This document shows, in pieces, positions 18,306-26,948 of a DNA stretch of 64,000 nucleotides. Made by a program: the position numbers and the translations under genes. Origin of the DNA: JBPRGG01 sp051418075 (GTDB lineage: Bacteria > Bacteroidota > Bacteroidia > Cytophagales > Cyclobacteriaceae); NCBI GenBank assembly GCA_051418075.1, contig JBPRGG010000025.1:1-64000 (forward strand), read 5' to 3'. Positions within the stretch are counted from its first letter, which is position 1. Each line of letters opens with the position of its first letter. Below the pieces are notes generated by a model. It was not told where the DNA came from and made no database searches. It saw nothing but the letters and a program-made list of their open reading frames with translations.

Positions 18306-18941
18306 TTAGTGAGCCAGTAATGCCTCTATTTCTTTTTTGGTGAGGGGGTTGTTATATAGCGGTTGATCTACTTCCATGATCCTGGAATCCTTAATACCTC
18401 CTATATCTACCACTTCAAATCCAATATCATGCAGTATTTTTGTAACCCTCACCTTGGCCGATGCATCAGTGCCTGCCATGGGTAGAGCATAGCGCTGTCC
18501 CTGGGGTAGAAAGGCAAAATCCCTCAGGTGCAGATAATATATGGTATTCAGGACCTTTACCACACTGGACTGAGGGAAAAGATCTACTGTGAGCTGTGTT
18601 TCACGCCGGCTTTTATCCTTTTTTAACTTAGTCGCTATCTCACCATCTCTTTTTGGATAAGGGTTACTGGTATCCACAATGGTTTTTCCCTTAAGTTGGT
18701 CGCCAATCTGATCCGCCAATTCAGGCAGGGCTTTAAAAGGAACGGCAAAAACCACCATGTCGGAAAATTGGGCTGCTTCAATAATAGATCCGGTTCGGGC
18801 CAGAGGCCCTGCTTGCTGCGAAAGCTCATTCAGCTTGTGAGGATGCCTTGAGCTAAAAAGCACCTCATAACCTGCCTTGGTTAAATGTAAGCCCAGGTTG
18901 CCCCCAATATTTCCCGATCCTATGATGCTGACTTTTTTCAT
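18306..18941 (-). CDS. NADPH-dependent F420 reductase-like dinucleotide-binding protein
   Basis: The protein begins with a Rossmann fold glycine motif, IIGSGNIGGNLGLHL (residues 5-19), followed by SSRHPHKL, which suggests NADPH preference through the Ser-Arg pair. VVDTSNPYP-like sequence (TIVDTSNPYPKRDG) and the VKVLNTIYY region match the family that contains F420H2:NADP oxidoreductase. Bacteroidota lack F420, so family members here must use another substrate. The length of 211 residues is normal. It lies 100 bp downstream of nspC on the same strand and may be part of that unit, but a functional link to polyamines is not shown. Confidence 0.8.
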   Translation of the reverse strand: MKKVSIIGSGNIGGNLGLHLTKAGYEVLFSSRHPHKLNELSQQAGPLARTGSIIEAAQFSDMVVFAVPFKALPELADQIGDQLKGKTIVDTSNPYPKRDGEIATKLKKDKSRRETQLTVDLFPQSSVVKVLNTIYYLHLRDFAFLPQGQRYALPMAGTDASAKVRVTKILHDIGFEVVDIGGIKDSRIMEVDQPLYNNPLTKKEIEALLAH

Positions 18942-19041
18942 ATTTTTTATTTAAGTTAGGCTAAAAGAATATAACATACAATAGCATTTTGGCAGGTAAG
19001 GCTTGTTTACCAACAAATAACATGAAATTTCTACAGCTGGT

Positions 19042-20181
19042 TCAGGACAACCTGTTCCGGTAATCCTGGTAGCCAAACTTCCTGACCATTTTAAACAGGC
19101 CTTCACTGGTCCAGATGCCAATAGAAGGGTGATTGACCCCATTAAAGGTGGTGGTTTTTACCATGGTATAATGGATCATATCTTCAAAAAGTACCTTATC
19201 ACCTGGTTTTAAAGGGCGGTTAAAAGTGTATGCTCCCATCACGTCACCGGCCAGGCAGGTCATTCCGCCCATGTAATATACAAACTGGTCGCCCGGCTGG
19301 CTGTCATGGGCACCTTGGATCCGGGGTTTATAGGGCATTTCGATACAATCCGGCATATGGGCCGCAAAAGAAACATCCAGGATGGCGGTTTTGCGGCCAT
19401 GGTATTCCACGATATCCAGGATGGAAGCTACCAGGGAGCCGGTTTCCCAGGCTACTGCGCTGCCAGGTTCTATGATCACTTCTACCTGATAGTTTTCTCG
19501 TAGGTGGCTTACCAGGTAGATCAACAATTCCAGGTCGTAATCCTTTTTGGTGATCCCATGACCACCACCCAGGTTAAACCACCGGGCTTGGTGTAAAAGG
19601 TGACCGGCTTTTCCTTCGATATGTTGCAAAGTCCGTTCCAGTATATCTGCCCCGCTTTCAAACAAGGTGTGAAAATGAATGCCCTCGATGCCATCTGGCA
19701 ATTCAGGGCCAATTTCCTCCACCGGGATACCCAGGCGGGAGCCAGGTGCGGCTGGGTTATAGAGGTCCGTGCCTACTTCGGAATATTCCGGGTTGATCCT
19801 CAGGCCGCAGGAAATTTTTTTGCTGTTGTTTTGGATCCTGGGTTTAAAATGCTTCCATTGTTGCAATGAATTAAAGGTGATGTGATTGCAATATTGCATC
19901 AATTCATCGAATTCATGATCCAGGTAAGCCGGGCTGTAGGCATGGACTTCCTGACCGAATTCTTCGAAACCCAGGCGCGCTTCATGCAATGAACTGGCCG
20001 TGGTGCCCTGTAGATACTGACTGACCAGATCAAAAGTACTGAACATGGCAAAACCTTTCAGGGCCAGGATGATGCTGGCCCCACTTTGGTCCATCACATA
20101 TTTCAGGGTTTGGCAGTTTTTCTGCAGTAATGACGCTTCTACCACAAAACAAGGGGTAGGTATTTTTTGCGGATCGATCAT
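19042..20181 (-). CDS. nspC: Carboxynorspermidine/carboxyspermidine decarboxylase
   Basis: This PLP enzyme removes the carboxyl group from carboxynorspermidine or carboxyspermidine, giving norspermidine or spermidine. It is an alanine-racemase-fold decarboxylase of 379 residues, the normal size. The PLP lysine is Lys42 in ILALKGFAMF. HFHTLFESG and FNLGGGHGITKKDYD are family motifs for phosphate and substrate binding; EPGSAVAWETG is the other PLP-site motif, and the glycine-rich region ends with CLAGDVMG (active-site Cys). Its partner dehydrogenase lies directly upstream, 88 bp away with a hairpin in between. The pair makes the carboxyspermidine route that replaces S-adenosylmethionine decarboxylase-based spermidine synthesis in many Bacteroidota. 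Confidence 0.95.
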   Translation of the reverse strand: MIDPQKIPTPCFVVEASLLQKNCQTLKYVMDQSGASIILALKGFAMFSTFDLVSQYLQGTTASSLHEARLGFEEFGQEVHAYSPAYLDHEFDELMQYCNHITFNSLQQWKHFKPRIQNNSKKISCGLRINPEYSEVGTDLYNPAAPGSRLGIPVEEIGPELPDGIEGIHFHTLFESGADILERTLQHIEGKAGHLLHQARWFNLGGGHGITKKDYDLELLIYLVSHLRENYQVEVIIEPGSAVAWETGSLVASILDIVEYHGRKTAILDVSFAAHMPDCIEMPYKPRIQGAHDSQPGDQFVYYMGGMTCLAGDVMGAYTFNRPLKPGDKVLFEDMIHYTMVKTTTFNGVNHPSIGIWTSEGLFKMVRKFGYQDYRNRLS

Positions 20182-20206
20182 GGATGTGTTAGATTTATGT
20201 TAGGAC

Positions 20207-20261
20207 AAACAGCAGGTTAACTTTCTGTGTACGGTCAGGTACTATCCTTAACCTGCTGTTT
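20207..20261 (-). promoter_or_regulatory. Long inverted repeat between the two polyamine genes
   Basis: AAACAGCAGGTTAA (20207-20220) and TTAACCTGCTGTTT (20248-20261) form a perfect 14-bp stem around a 27-base loop. It fills most of the 88-bp gap between the dehydrogenase stop and nspC start. It may be a partial terminator, a processing site or a regulator of nspC translation. There is no T-run directly after it on the transcribed strand. Confidence 0.5.
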
Positions 20262-20269
20262 GCTTATTA

Positions 20270-21478
20270 TTAGTATTGGTGAGGCAGTGGCTGATTGACC
20301 TGTTCATGCCAGGGCAAGCCGTGTTTATTCAGGGCTTCCATGAAGGGATCAGGATCAAATTCCTCTACATTAAATACTCCGGGTTGTTTCCACTTGCCTG
20401 TAATCATCATCATGGACCCGATCATGGCCGGTACCCCGGTAGTATAGGAAACTGCCTGGGCTCTTACTTCTTTCCAGGATTCAGCATGATCGCAATTGTT
20501 GTAGATGTAATAAGTCTTATCCTGGCCATCCTTTATGCCTTTGATCTGGCAGCCAATGGACGTTTTTCCTTTGTAATTTTCACCCAGGGAAGAAGGTTCC
20601 GGTAGGACAGCTTTGAGAAATTCCAGGGGGACGATATCTGTTCCTTTATATTTAATCGGCTCAATAGAAGTCATACCCACATTTTGTAATACATTGAGAT
20701 GGGTAATGTACTGTTGCCCGAAAGTCATCCAGAACCTGGCTCTTTTCAGGTGAGGGATGTTTTTAGTCAGTGATTCAAGTTCTTCATGATAAAGCAGGTA
20801 AGATTCCCGGGGCCCGATTTCGGGATATTCGATCGGCTTATGGATTTCCAGTGGTTCAGTTTCAATCCACTGACCGTTTTCCCAGTATTTTCCTTTTTGG
20901 GTGATTTCACGGATATTGATTTCCGGATTGAAGTTGGTGGCAAAAGATTTGCCATGATCTCCGGCGTTACAATCCACTATGTCCAGGTAGTGGATCTCAT
21001 CGAAATGATGCTTTTGAGCATGGGCGGTGAATACGCCGGTTACTCCGGGATCAAATCCACAGCCCAGCAAAGCCATCAAACCGGCATGCTTGAATTTATC
21101 CTGATAAGCCCATTGCCATTTATATTCAAATTTGGCCACCTCTTTGGGTTCATAATTGGCGGTGTCCAGGTAATGAACCCCTGTTTCCAGGCAGGCTTCC
21201 ATGATGGTCAGATCCTGATAAGGCAGGGCTACATTGATCACCATCTCCGGTCCAAATTCCCTGATCAACTTTACCAGTTCAGGCACATGATCTGCATCTA
21301 CCCGGGCTGTTTTAATTTTCACCTGATGCATCTGTTCTACATCGCTGGCAATTTTTTCGCATTTGGATAAGGTACGGCTGGCCAGCATAATATCAGAAAA
21401 AACTTCTGGAACCATGGCGCATTTATGGGCCACTACATTACCCACGCCCCCGGCTCCGATTATCAAAACTTTGCTCAT
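20270..21478 (-). CDS. Carboxynorspermidine/carboxyspermidine dehydrogenase (saccharopine dehydrogenase family)
   Basis: The enzyme joins aspartate semialdehyde with putrescine or diaminopropane and reduces the Schiff base with NADPH. The N-terminal Rossmann motif is VLIIGAGGVGNVVAHKCA (residues 4-21). GCGFDPGVTGVF is the conserved family motif in the substrate domain and GDHGKSFATNFNPE follows. The 402-residue length and immediate linkage to nspC identify it as the carboxy(nor)spermidine branch and not lysine catabolism. Start at ATG 21478 gives the Rossmann strand at the expected place. Whether the product is spermidine or norspermidine cannot be told from sequence. Confidence 0.92.
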   Translation of the reverse strand: MSKVLIIGAGGVGNVVAHKCAMVPEVFSDIMLASRTLSKCEKIASDVEQMHQVKIKTARVDADHVPELVKLIREFGPEMVINVALPYQDLTIMEACLETGVHYLDTANYEPKEVAKFEYKWQWAYQDKFKHAGLMALLGCGFDPGVTGVFTAHAQKHHFDEIHYLDIVDCNAGDHGKSFATNFNPEINIREITQKGKYWENGQWIETEPLEIHKPIEYPEIGPRESYLLYHEELESLTKNIPHLKRARFWMTFGQQYITHLNVLQNVGMTSIEPIKYKGTDIVPLEFLKAVLPEPSSLGENYKGKTSIGCQIKGIKDGQDKTYYIYNNCDHAESWKEVRAQAVSYTTGVPAMIGSMMMITGKWKQPGVFNVEEFDPDPFMEALNKHGLPWHEQVNQPLPHQY

Positions 21479-21569
21479 TTCAAATTAATTTAAAAAACTG
21501 GATTAAAAAGTATTAAAATTTAATGTTTCATTATCTGAAAAAGATGGGAAAACTGACCAGGTAAGAAAA

Positions 21570-22484
21570 TTAATCAGCTACCAGCATGGCGGCACCAAAC
21601 ACGCCAGCACTATCGCCCAGGGCAGGTTTTAAAAATACAGTATCCAGCCTGTTATTAAACACATGCTTTTTAACTTGGTCCACTCCTCTGGTATAAAGCA
21701 GGTCAATATTGCCCAACCCTCCACCCAATACAACCACATCAGGATCGACAATGTTAATTACCACTGAAATAGCCAGACCGAACATTTCCAACAGTCGGTC
21801 TACTACCAGATCGGCATTCTGATCATTCTTATGCTGATGCTTTTCCAGGATCTCCGGCAGAGTAAGCTTATGGGTGGTCAGTTTTTCATAATATCGTTGC
21901 AGACCTGGACCTGATATGACGGTTTCAACACATCCAGTCTTGCCACAATAGCATTTTCCCCCTGATTCATCCAGAAAATTGTGCCCCCATTCACCTCCAA
22001 TTCCCTGTTTCCCTCCTATGGGTTTGGTATTGACAATTAGGCCTCCTCCCACACCGGTTCCCATTATTACTCCAAAAACTACTTCTGCCTGAGGCTGATT
22101 TTGTGCTACTGTTCCCAATCTTGTTTCGGCCAGTGCAAAACAATTGGCATCATTAGCCATACGGATTGGAATACCCAATATTTTTTCCAGATCATCTCTA
22201 AAGGGCATACCATTCAGGCAGGTGGTATTACTGTTTTTCAGCAAGCCAGTATTGGGATCCAGAGTTCCGGGTGTACCAATACCCAGTATGTCAGGTCGGT
22301 AGCCTGCCTCCTCTGATAATTGACCGATTAGCTTGCTGACCTGATCAAGGATATGCTGATACCCCTTACCGGCTTCGGTGGGTACTCGTCTACGGCTAAC
22401 AGGATCGGGTTGTTCAATTGACTCCAGGACTACACCTTCAATTTTAGTGCCTCCCAGATCAATACCCCAAAATGGATTGGGCAT
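21570..22484 (-). CDS. ROK-family sugar kinase (glucokinase-like)
   Basis: The protein phosphorylates a hexose with ATP. The N-terminal ATP motif is WGIDLGGTKIEG (residues 7-18). The ROK signature zinc site is seen as GGKCYCGKTGCVE, preceded by GGEWGHNFL with the conserved His. The catalytic Asp lies in MANDANCFALAE. The second glycine-rich stretch VIMGTGVGGGLIVN is intact. The length of 304 residues is normal. Glucose, fructose, mannose or N-acetylglucosamine could be the substrate. It lies upstream of the polyamine genes on the same strand across 91 bp and just after the HAD gene (16 bp), with which it is probably co-transcribed. Confidence 0.9.
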   Translation of the reverse strand: MPNPFWGIDLGGTKIEGVVLESIEQPDPVSRRRVPTEAGKGYQHILDQVSKLIGQLSEEAGYRPDILGIGTPGTLDPNTGLLKNSNTTCLNGMPFRDDLEKILGIPIRMANDANCFALAETRLGTVAQNQPQAEVVFGVIMGTGVGGGLIVNTKPIGGKQGIGGEWGHNFLDESGGKCYCGKTGCVETVISGPGLQRYYEKLTTHKLTLPEILEKHQHKNDQNADLVVDRLLEMFGLAISVVINIVDPDVVVLGGGLGNIDLLYTRGVDQVKKHVFNNRLDTVFLKPALGDSAGVFGAAMLVAD

Positions 22485-22500
22485 AATGCAACAGGTTTAA

Positions 22501-23163
22501 TTAAAAAATGCTATTGTGAAACAAATCTAATAATTTCTGATAATCTAATTCAAAAAAGTTACCAATAATGAGGTCAGCTGGAGGAAGTTCCCCGGCGCAA
22601 TGGGTAGTGGTGATGCCGATCACCCTGGCGCCAGCCCTCTTACCGGCTTCAATTCCTGAATGAGAATCTTCAATTACGATGCATTGGGTTGGTGGCAGGT
22701 TCAAAGCCTTGGCAGCTTTCAGATAAATTTCCGGATTGGGTTTGCCATTATTCACCATGGAATCATCCAGTAATGCGTCAAAAAGAGCACGGGTATTGGT
22801 TGCTTCCAAAACAAAATCCAGGTTCTCCCTGGGGGCTGAAGTACCAACAGCAGTAGGAATATGATGGCTTTTGAGCAATTTTAAAAAATCAAGCAACCCA
22901 TCTACCGGTTGTATATCAGGGGCATAGATCTCCCGGTATACAGCTTCCTTTTCCTGTGCCAACTGATCAATTTCCTGTCTGGACAGAGAAGCCTGAAACA
23001 AATCCGGCATCCAATCCTGGTTTCTCCGGCCGAAATATTTAACCCTAATAGTTTCTTCAGAAAGCTCAAAACCATGTTTTTGAGCAAATATTCTGGTGGC
23101 CTTAAGATGGGGACGAAAGCTGTCAACCATGACTCCGTCCATATCAAATATCACTCCAAACAT
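22501..23163 (-). CDS. HAD-family hydrolase, beta-phosphoglucomutase-like
   Basis: The catalytic motif I is FDMDGVMVDS with Asp7 and Asp9, the pair used by phosphatases and phosphomutases. Motif II is VGTSAPREN and motif III/IV IVIEDSHSGIEAGKRAG. A helical cap lies at about residues 15-85. At 220 residues it matches subfamily IA enzymes acting on sugar phosphates. It sits 9 bp after the PhoH gene and 16 bp before the ROK kinase, so the three may form one operon. The choice between phosphoglucomutase and a general sugar-phosphatase cannot be made. Confidence 0.88.
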   Translation of the reverse strand: MFGVIFDMDGVMVDSFRPHLKATRIFAQKHGFELSEETIRVKYFGRRNQDWMPDLFQASLSRQEIDQLAQEKEAVYREIYAPDIQPVDGLLDFLKLLKSHHIPTAVGTSAPRENLDFVLEATNTRALFDALLDDSMVNNGKPNPEIYLKAAKALNLPPTQCIVIEDSHSGIEAGKRAGARVIGITTTHCAGELPPADLIIGNFFELDYQKLLDLFHNSIF

Positions 23164-23172
23164 ATTCCGTTA

Positions 23173-24519
23173 TTATAATAACTCATTGGCTATATTGGCC
23201 AGTTCCGACCTTTCTCCCTTTTCCAGGGTAATATGGGCATACAAAGGATGTCCTTTGATCCTGTCTATCAGGTATGAAAGTCCATTGCTCTGAGAGTCCA
23301 GGTAAGGAGTATCTATTTGATAGATATCTCCTGTAAATACGATCTTGGTATTTTCTCCAGCCCTGGTAATGATGGTTTTTACTTCATGAGGTGTCAGGTT
23401 CTGGGCTTCATCCACAATAAAAAAGATATTGGAAAGGCTTCTTCCCCGGATGTAAGCCAACGGTGTGATCACCAGCTTTTCCTTGTTCACCATGTCAGTG
23501 ATGCGGGTATATTCTTTATCTGATTCATTGAACTGGTTTTGTATAAATTTAAGATTATCCCACAAAGGTTCCATGTAGGGGTTCAGTTTTGATTTGATAT
23601 CTCCGGGCAAATAGCCAATATCTTTATTGCTGAGGGGAACAATAGGTCTGGCCAGGTAAACCTGCTTATGGTTCCGTCGTTGTTCCAGGGCGCTGGCCAG
23701 GGCCAGCAAGGTTTTACCGGTTCCGGCCACTCCGCTTACAGATACCAGCCTCACTTCAGGGTTAAGCATGGCATGAATGGCAAAGGTTTGTTCCGCATTC
23801 TTGGGCTTGATACCATAGACCGGCCTTTTTTCTACTTTTTCCACATTTTTGGAAATGGGATTGTAAAAAGCAAGTCCGGATTTTCGCATTCCTTTAAGAA
23901 TAAAGTAATTATTGTTTTCCGGTTTTTTCTTTTTCAGGATATCTGCCGGCTGGCAAAAGCCATTGTCATAAATTTGATTGATACTTTCAGCATCCACATC
24001 ATCCAGAATAGTTTTGCCAGTATATAATGTGTTGACATTCTTGATTTTACCGGTTTCATAGTCCTCTGCCTGCAGGTTGAGGGATTTGGCTTTCAATCTC
24101 AGGTTGATGTCTTTGGTAACCAGGATCACCTTACGATCATTTACCTCCTGCTTAAGTTTCAGGGCTGCATTTAATATTTTGTGATCTGCTTTGGAATCAT
24201 CAAATATTTTTTCAGCATCTACATCACTATCAGTAGACATCAATACCTTGAACAGACCTTTGTTTTTTCCATTGATGGGGATCCAGCTTTGCAACATGTT
24301 ATTGGAAGAAATACCATCTATAAAACGTATAAATTCGCGGGCTTCAAAGTTTTTGGTGTCATTTCCTTTTTTAAAATTATCCAACTCTTCCAGTACAGTA
24401 ATGGGAATTCCCACATCATGTTCGGCAAAATTCATAATGGCATCATGAGCATATAAGATCACAGAAGTGTCCAATACAAAGATTTTCTTTTCTTTTTCTT
24501 CTTTTTTCTTAACAGGCAT
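23173..24519 (-). CDS. PIN-PhoH fusion ATPase (PhoH2 type)
   Basis: This 448-residue protein has an N-terminal PIN domain (about residues 12-150), recognisable from FVLDTSVILYAHDA, an EELD motif and the second acidic cluster VILVTKDINLRLKA. It continues into a PhoH P-loop ATPase: Walker A GVAGTGKT at 263-270 and Walker B FFIVDEAQN at 366-374. PhoH2-type proteins are described as RNA helicase/RNase enzymes. The N-terminal lysine-rich tail (VKKKEEKEKK) may bind RNA. It heads a possible operon with the HAD and ROK genes. There is no antitoxin gene next to it, so a toxin-antitoxin role for the PIN domain is not supported. Confidence 0.92.
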   Translation of the reverse strand: MPVKKKEEKEKKIFVLDTSVILYAHDAIMNFAEHDVGIPITVLEELDNFKKGNDTKNFEAREFIRFIDGISSNNMLQSWIPINGKNKGLFKVLMSTDSDVDAEKIFDDSKADHKILNAALKLKQEVNDRKVILVTKDINLRLKAKSLNLQAEDYETGKIKNVNTLYTGKTILDDVDAESINQIYDNGFCQPADILKKKKPENNNYFILKGMRKSGLAFYNPISKNVEKVEKRPVYGIKPKNAEQTFAIHAMLNPEVRLVSVSGVAGTGKTLLALASALEQRRNHKQVYLARPIVPLSNKDIGYLPGDIKSKLNPYMEPLWDNLKFIQNQFNESDKEYTRITDMVNKEKLVITPLAYIRGRSLSNIFFIVDEAQNLTPHEVKTIITRAGENTKIVFTGDIYQIDTPYLDSQSNGLSYLIDRIKGHPLYAHITLEKGERSELANIANELL

Positions 24520-24723
24520 AAATGGTTTAAGTCTCTATATCAACTAAAAATTTATTGGGTTTGAATTTGTGAAAATTAAATAAATTTAAGCAAAGATTCA
24601 GTTTAAATTTATATTAATATTTTGCCTTACCCATTCAATTTGCAATTTTTATTGATAGTAGTTGGTTGAATAGCAGAGGCTTACTCTTTATTCCAACTGT
24701 TTAAGTTTTACACTCAATAGATC

Positions 24724-25734
24724 TCACAATGAATTTCTTTGAATAAATTTTGATGGATTGGGGATGAGAATATTTTGATCATTCAGGATCAATTGGGCCA
24801 TAGATTGTCCCATCTGGTAAAAATCCGTAGAGATCACTGATATGCCTCCAGCCAGAATTTCCTTCATGGGGGTATCATCATAAGAAACCACACCAATCTC
24901 CCCACCCAGTTGCCATCCTCTATGCCGGATCAGTTTCAATAAATCTACCAATTCATTATCAGGAAAAACCAGGTAAGCTTTTTCTTTTATGATTTTATCT
25001 GGATCATATCCATCAATTATTTCATATTGCAGCTTTTTGTCCTGGCAAAACTCAATGAATCCCCTGGTGATCTCACCCGGTATATATTGAAACTGGCTGG
25101 TGGATTTGATCAGATTTATTGCGGCATACTTGGTGATAAAAGGATTCATTTGTTGCAGGGCCAGTTTAATATCAAGGTAAAAATCTTGATAGACTGCAGC
25201 TTTCACTGGCAGACCAGTATGCATTTTGTCCAGAAGATAAAGCTGATCGGAGGGTATTTTTTGCAGAATTATTGAAACATCCTCATCAAAATGAGGCATT
25301 ACTACATAATGGGTGTACTGGCCCAGGTTATCGCAGATCAACCGGTGCAGCAGGTTCAGGTCATAATGATGAAAAAAGACTTCGGTCACAGCTTGCTGCT
25401 GCAAAGCTTGTATAAATGAATAATAAAGCACTTCTTTATAGGCATTTAGCCGGTCAAACAATAAAAAAATCCTTTTTTGTACTTCAGTATTGGTGCCACT
25501 GATATAATATCCCTTACCTTGCTTTGATTTAATCAGACCTATCTTGCGCAAATCTTCATAAGCTTTTACCACCGTACCGGCCGCCAATTGATTTTGTTGG
25601 CAGATGGTATTAATACTGGGAAGCTTTTGCCCTAATTTAAGATCACCTTTTTTAATGCCTTGCATAATTTGCTGTTTTATTTGTTCATACAAGGGTGTGG
25701 CAGCGGCCTTATTTTTTCTGATTATTATATCCAT
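24724..25734 (-). CDS. GntR-family regulator with periplasmic-binding-protein-like sensor domain
   Basis: Residues 1-75 form the winged helix of GntR regulators (LYEQIKQQIMQGIKKGDL, then GQKLPSINTICQQNQLAAG and SKQGKGYYISG). From residue 85 on the sequence has the alternating pattern of LacI-type sugar sensor domains (VSYDDTPMKEIL, AGGISVISTDFYQMG). Such hybrid GntR proteins control sugar utilisation genes in Bacteroidota. It is divergent from a sugar permease and an apiose dehydrogenase-like gene with 112 bp between, so it probably senses their substrate. Two adjacent palindromes in that gap are candidate binding sites. Confidence 0.88.
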   Translation of the reverse strand: MDIIIRKNKAAATPLYEQIKQQIMQGIKKGDLKLGQKLPSINTICQQNQLAAGTVVKAYEDLRKIGLIKSKQGKGYYISGTNTEVQKRIFLLFDRLNAYKEVLYYSFIQALQQQAVTEVFFHHYDLNLLHRLICDNLGQYTHYVVMPHFDEDVSIILQKIPSDQLYLLDKMHTGLPVKAAVYQDFYLDIKLALQQMNPFITKYAAINLIKSTSQFQYIPGEITRGFIEFCQDKKLQYEIIDGYDPDKIIKEKAYLVFPDNELVDLLKLIRHRGWQLGGEIGVVSYDDTPMKEILAGGISVISTDFYQMGQSMAQLILNDQNILIPNPSKFIQRNSL

Positions 25735-25791
25735 TATGGATATAAACTATAAATAATAAAAAAATGATTGGGCTGTACCGGTCGACCTTTA

Positions 25792-25822
25792 AAATATATT
25801 AATATATTTGACTATATAAGTC
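25792..25822 (+). promoter_or_regulatory. Candidate operator and -7 element of the permease gene
   Basis: A perfect 18-bp palindrome, AAATATATTAATATATTT, spans 25792-25809. The sequence TATATTTG at 25803-25810 within it is an exact match to the Bacteroidota -7 consensus TAnnTTTG. A second short inverted repeat, GACT..AGTC, follows at 25810-25822. A repressor bound here would block the promoter of the permease operon; the divergent GntR protein is the likely partner. No good TTTG element is found at the standard distance upstream. Confidence 0.45.
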
Positions 25823-25846
25823 TAATAAAGCTAACCTTCTGAATCC

Positions 25847-26866
25847 ATGATATTAGTACAAAATTATACCCTGGCTATTATGTTTTTTGTCATAGCCATG
25901 ATTTGCTGGGGTTCCTGGGCCAATACCCAAAAAATGGCTCAAAAAAACTGGCGCTTCGAATTGTTTTACTGGGACCTGATCATTGGTATCCTGGTAACGG
26001 CATTTTTAGCCGCCATTACTTTAGGCAGTATGGGTGATATGGGCCGGACTTTTTTCCAGGACCTGGCCCAGGCCGATGGGAAGAGTATTTTTTCAGCCAT
26101 GATGGGTGGGGTGGTATGGAATTTGGGCAATATTCTGCTGGTGGCGGCTATTGCCGTAGCGGGCATGTCAGTAGGGTTCCCTATTGGTGGTGGAATAGCC
26201 TGGATCCTGGGAATAGTGGTGAATTATGTATTGGTCATCATGGATAAAGGGAGCTATGAAGGCAATCAGCCTTTTCTTTGGGCCGGAGTTGTAATCATTT
26301 GTATAGCGATCTATCTGAGCATGTTGTCCTATAAAAGACTGGCCAGTAAAACAGAAAAGCCTACCCTGAAAGGAATACTCCTTTCCGTATTTGCCGGCTT
26401 ACTCATTGCCTTTTTCTATGGATTGGTGGTAAATTCCCTGGATAATTCTTTCGTACAGGGCGGTACCGGAACCTTAACCCCATTCTCGGCTGTTTTTTTC
26501 TTTGCTGTGGGGGTGTTTATCAGTACATTTATATTTAACCCATTTTTTATGAAAAAGCCGGTGCAGGGTGAACCGGTTAAAATAAGCACCTACTTTAAGG
26601 GAAGTTTGGCTACCCACATGACTGGAGTTTTAGGTGGGGCCATATGGATGATTGGCATGATTTTCAGTTTTATGGCGGCGGGTGCGGCAAACCCGGCTAT
26701 CTCTTATGCATTAAGTAATGCAGCCCCGGTGGTAGCTATTTTATGGGGAGTATTCGTGTGGAAAGAATTTCAGGGTGCTCCCAGGGGAACCAATATGCTG
26801 CTTAGCCTGATGTTTTTGAGTTATATCATAGGCCTGGTCTTGATTACCATGTCCAGTGCAAGCTAA
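25847..26866 (+). CDS. DMT-superfamily sugar permease (RhaT/ureide-permease-like)
   Basis: The 339-residue protein has about ten hydrophobic segments spread along its length and no signal peptide. WGSWANTQKMAQ near residue 21 and GGGIAWILGIVVNY match the drug/metabolite transporter superfamily branch that includes L-rhamnose permease RhaT, glucose-uptake and ureide permeases. It is followed by a Gfo/Idh gene that resembles D-apiose dehydrogenase, so D-apiose is the most reasonable cargo. That assignment rests on context only. It is controlled by the divergent GntR promoter region. Rhamnose or another deoxy or branched sugar remains possible. Confidence 0.82.
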   Translation: MILVQNYTLAIMFFVIAMICWGSWANTQKMAQKNWRFELFYWDLIIGILVTAFLAAITLGSMGDMGRTFFQDLAQADGKSIFSAMMGGVVWNLGNILLVAAIAVAGMSVGFPIGGGIAWILGIVVNYVLVIMDKGSYEGNQPFLWAGVVIICIAIYLSMLSYKRLASKTEKPTLKGILLSVFAGLLIAFFYGLVVNSLDNSFVQGGTGTLTPFSAVFFFAVGVFISTFIFNPFFMKKPVQGEPVKISTYFKGSLATHMTGVLGGAIWMIGMIFSFMAAGAANPAISYALSNAAPVVAILWGVFVWKEFQGAPRGTNMLLSLMFLSYIIGLVLITMSSAS

Positions 26867-26948
26867 TTGATATCTAAATCAACGGCATTTTGCTATTTTG
26901 ACCAATATCAACAGATCTGCAATTTTTTAAAGCAATAAACTCATAATT

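Noticed and set aside
18306..18941. Genuine F420-dependent reductase
   Set aside because: Only the fold and NADPH site are visible; the phylum is not known to make F420, so the name is kept as family similarity only.
23173..24519. PIN domain as part of a toxin-antitoxin system
   Set aside because: The PIN domain is fused to a PhoH ATPase and there is no small antitoxin gene next to it.
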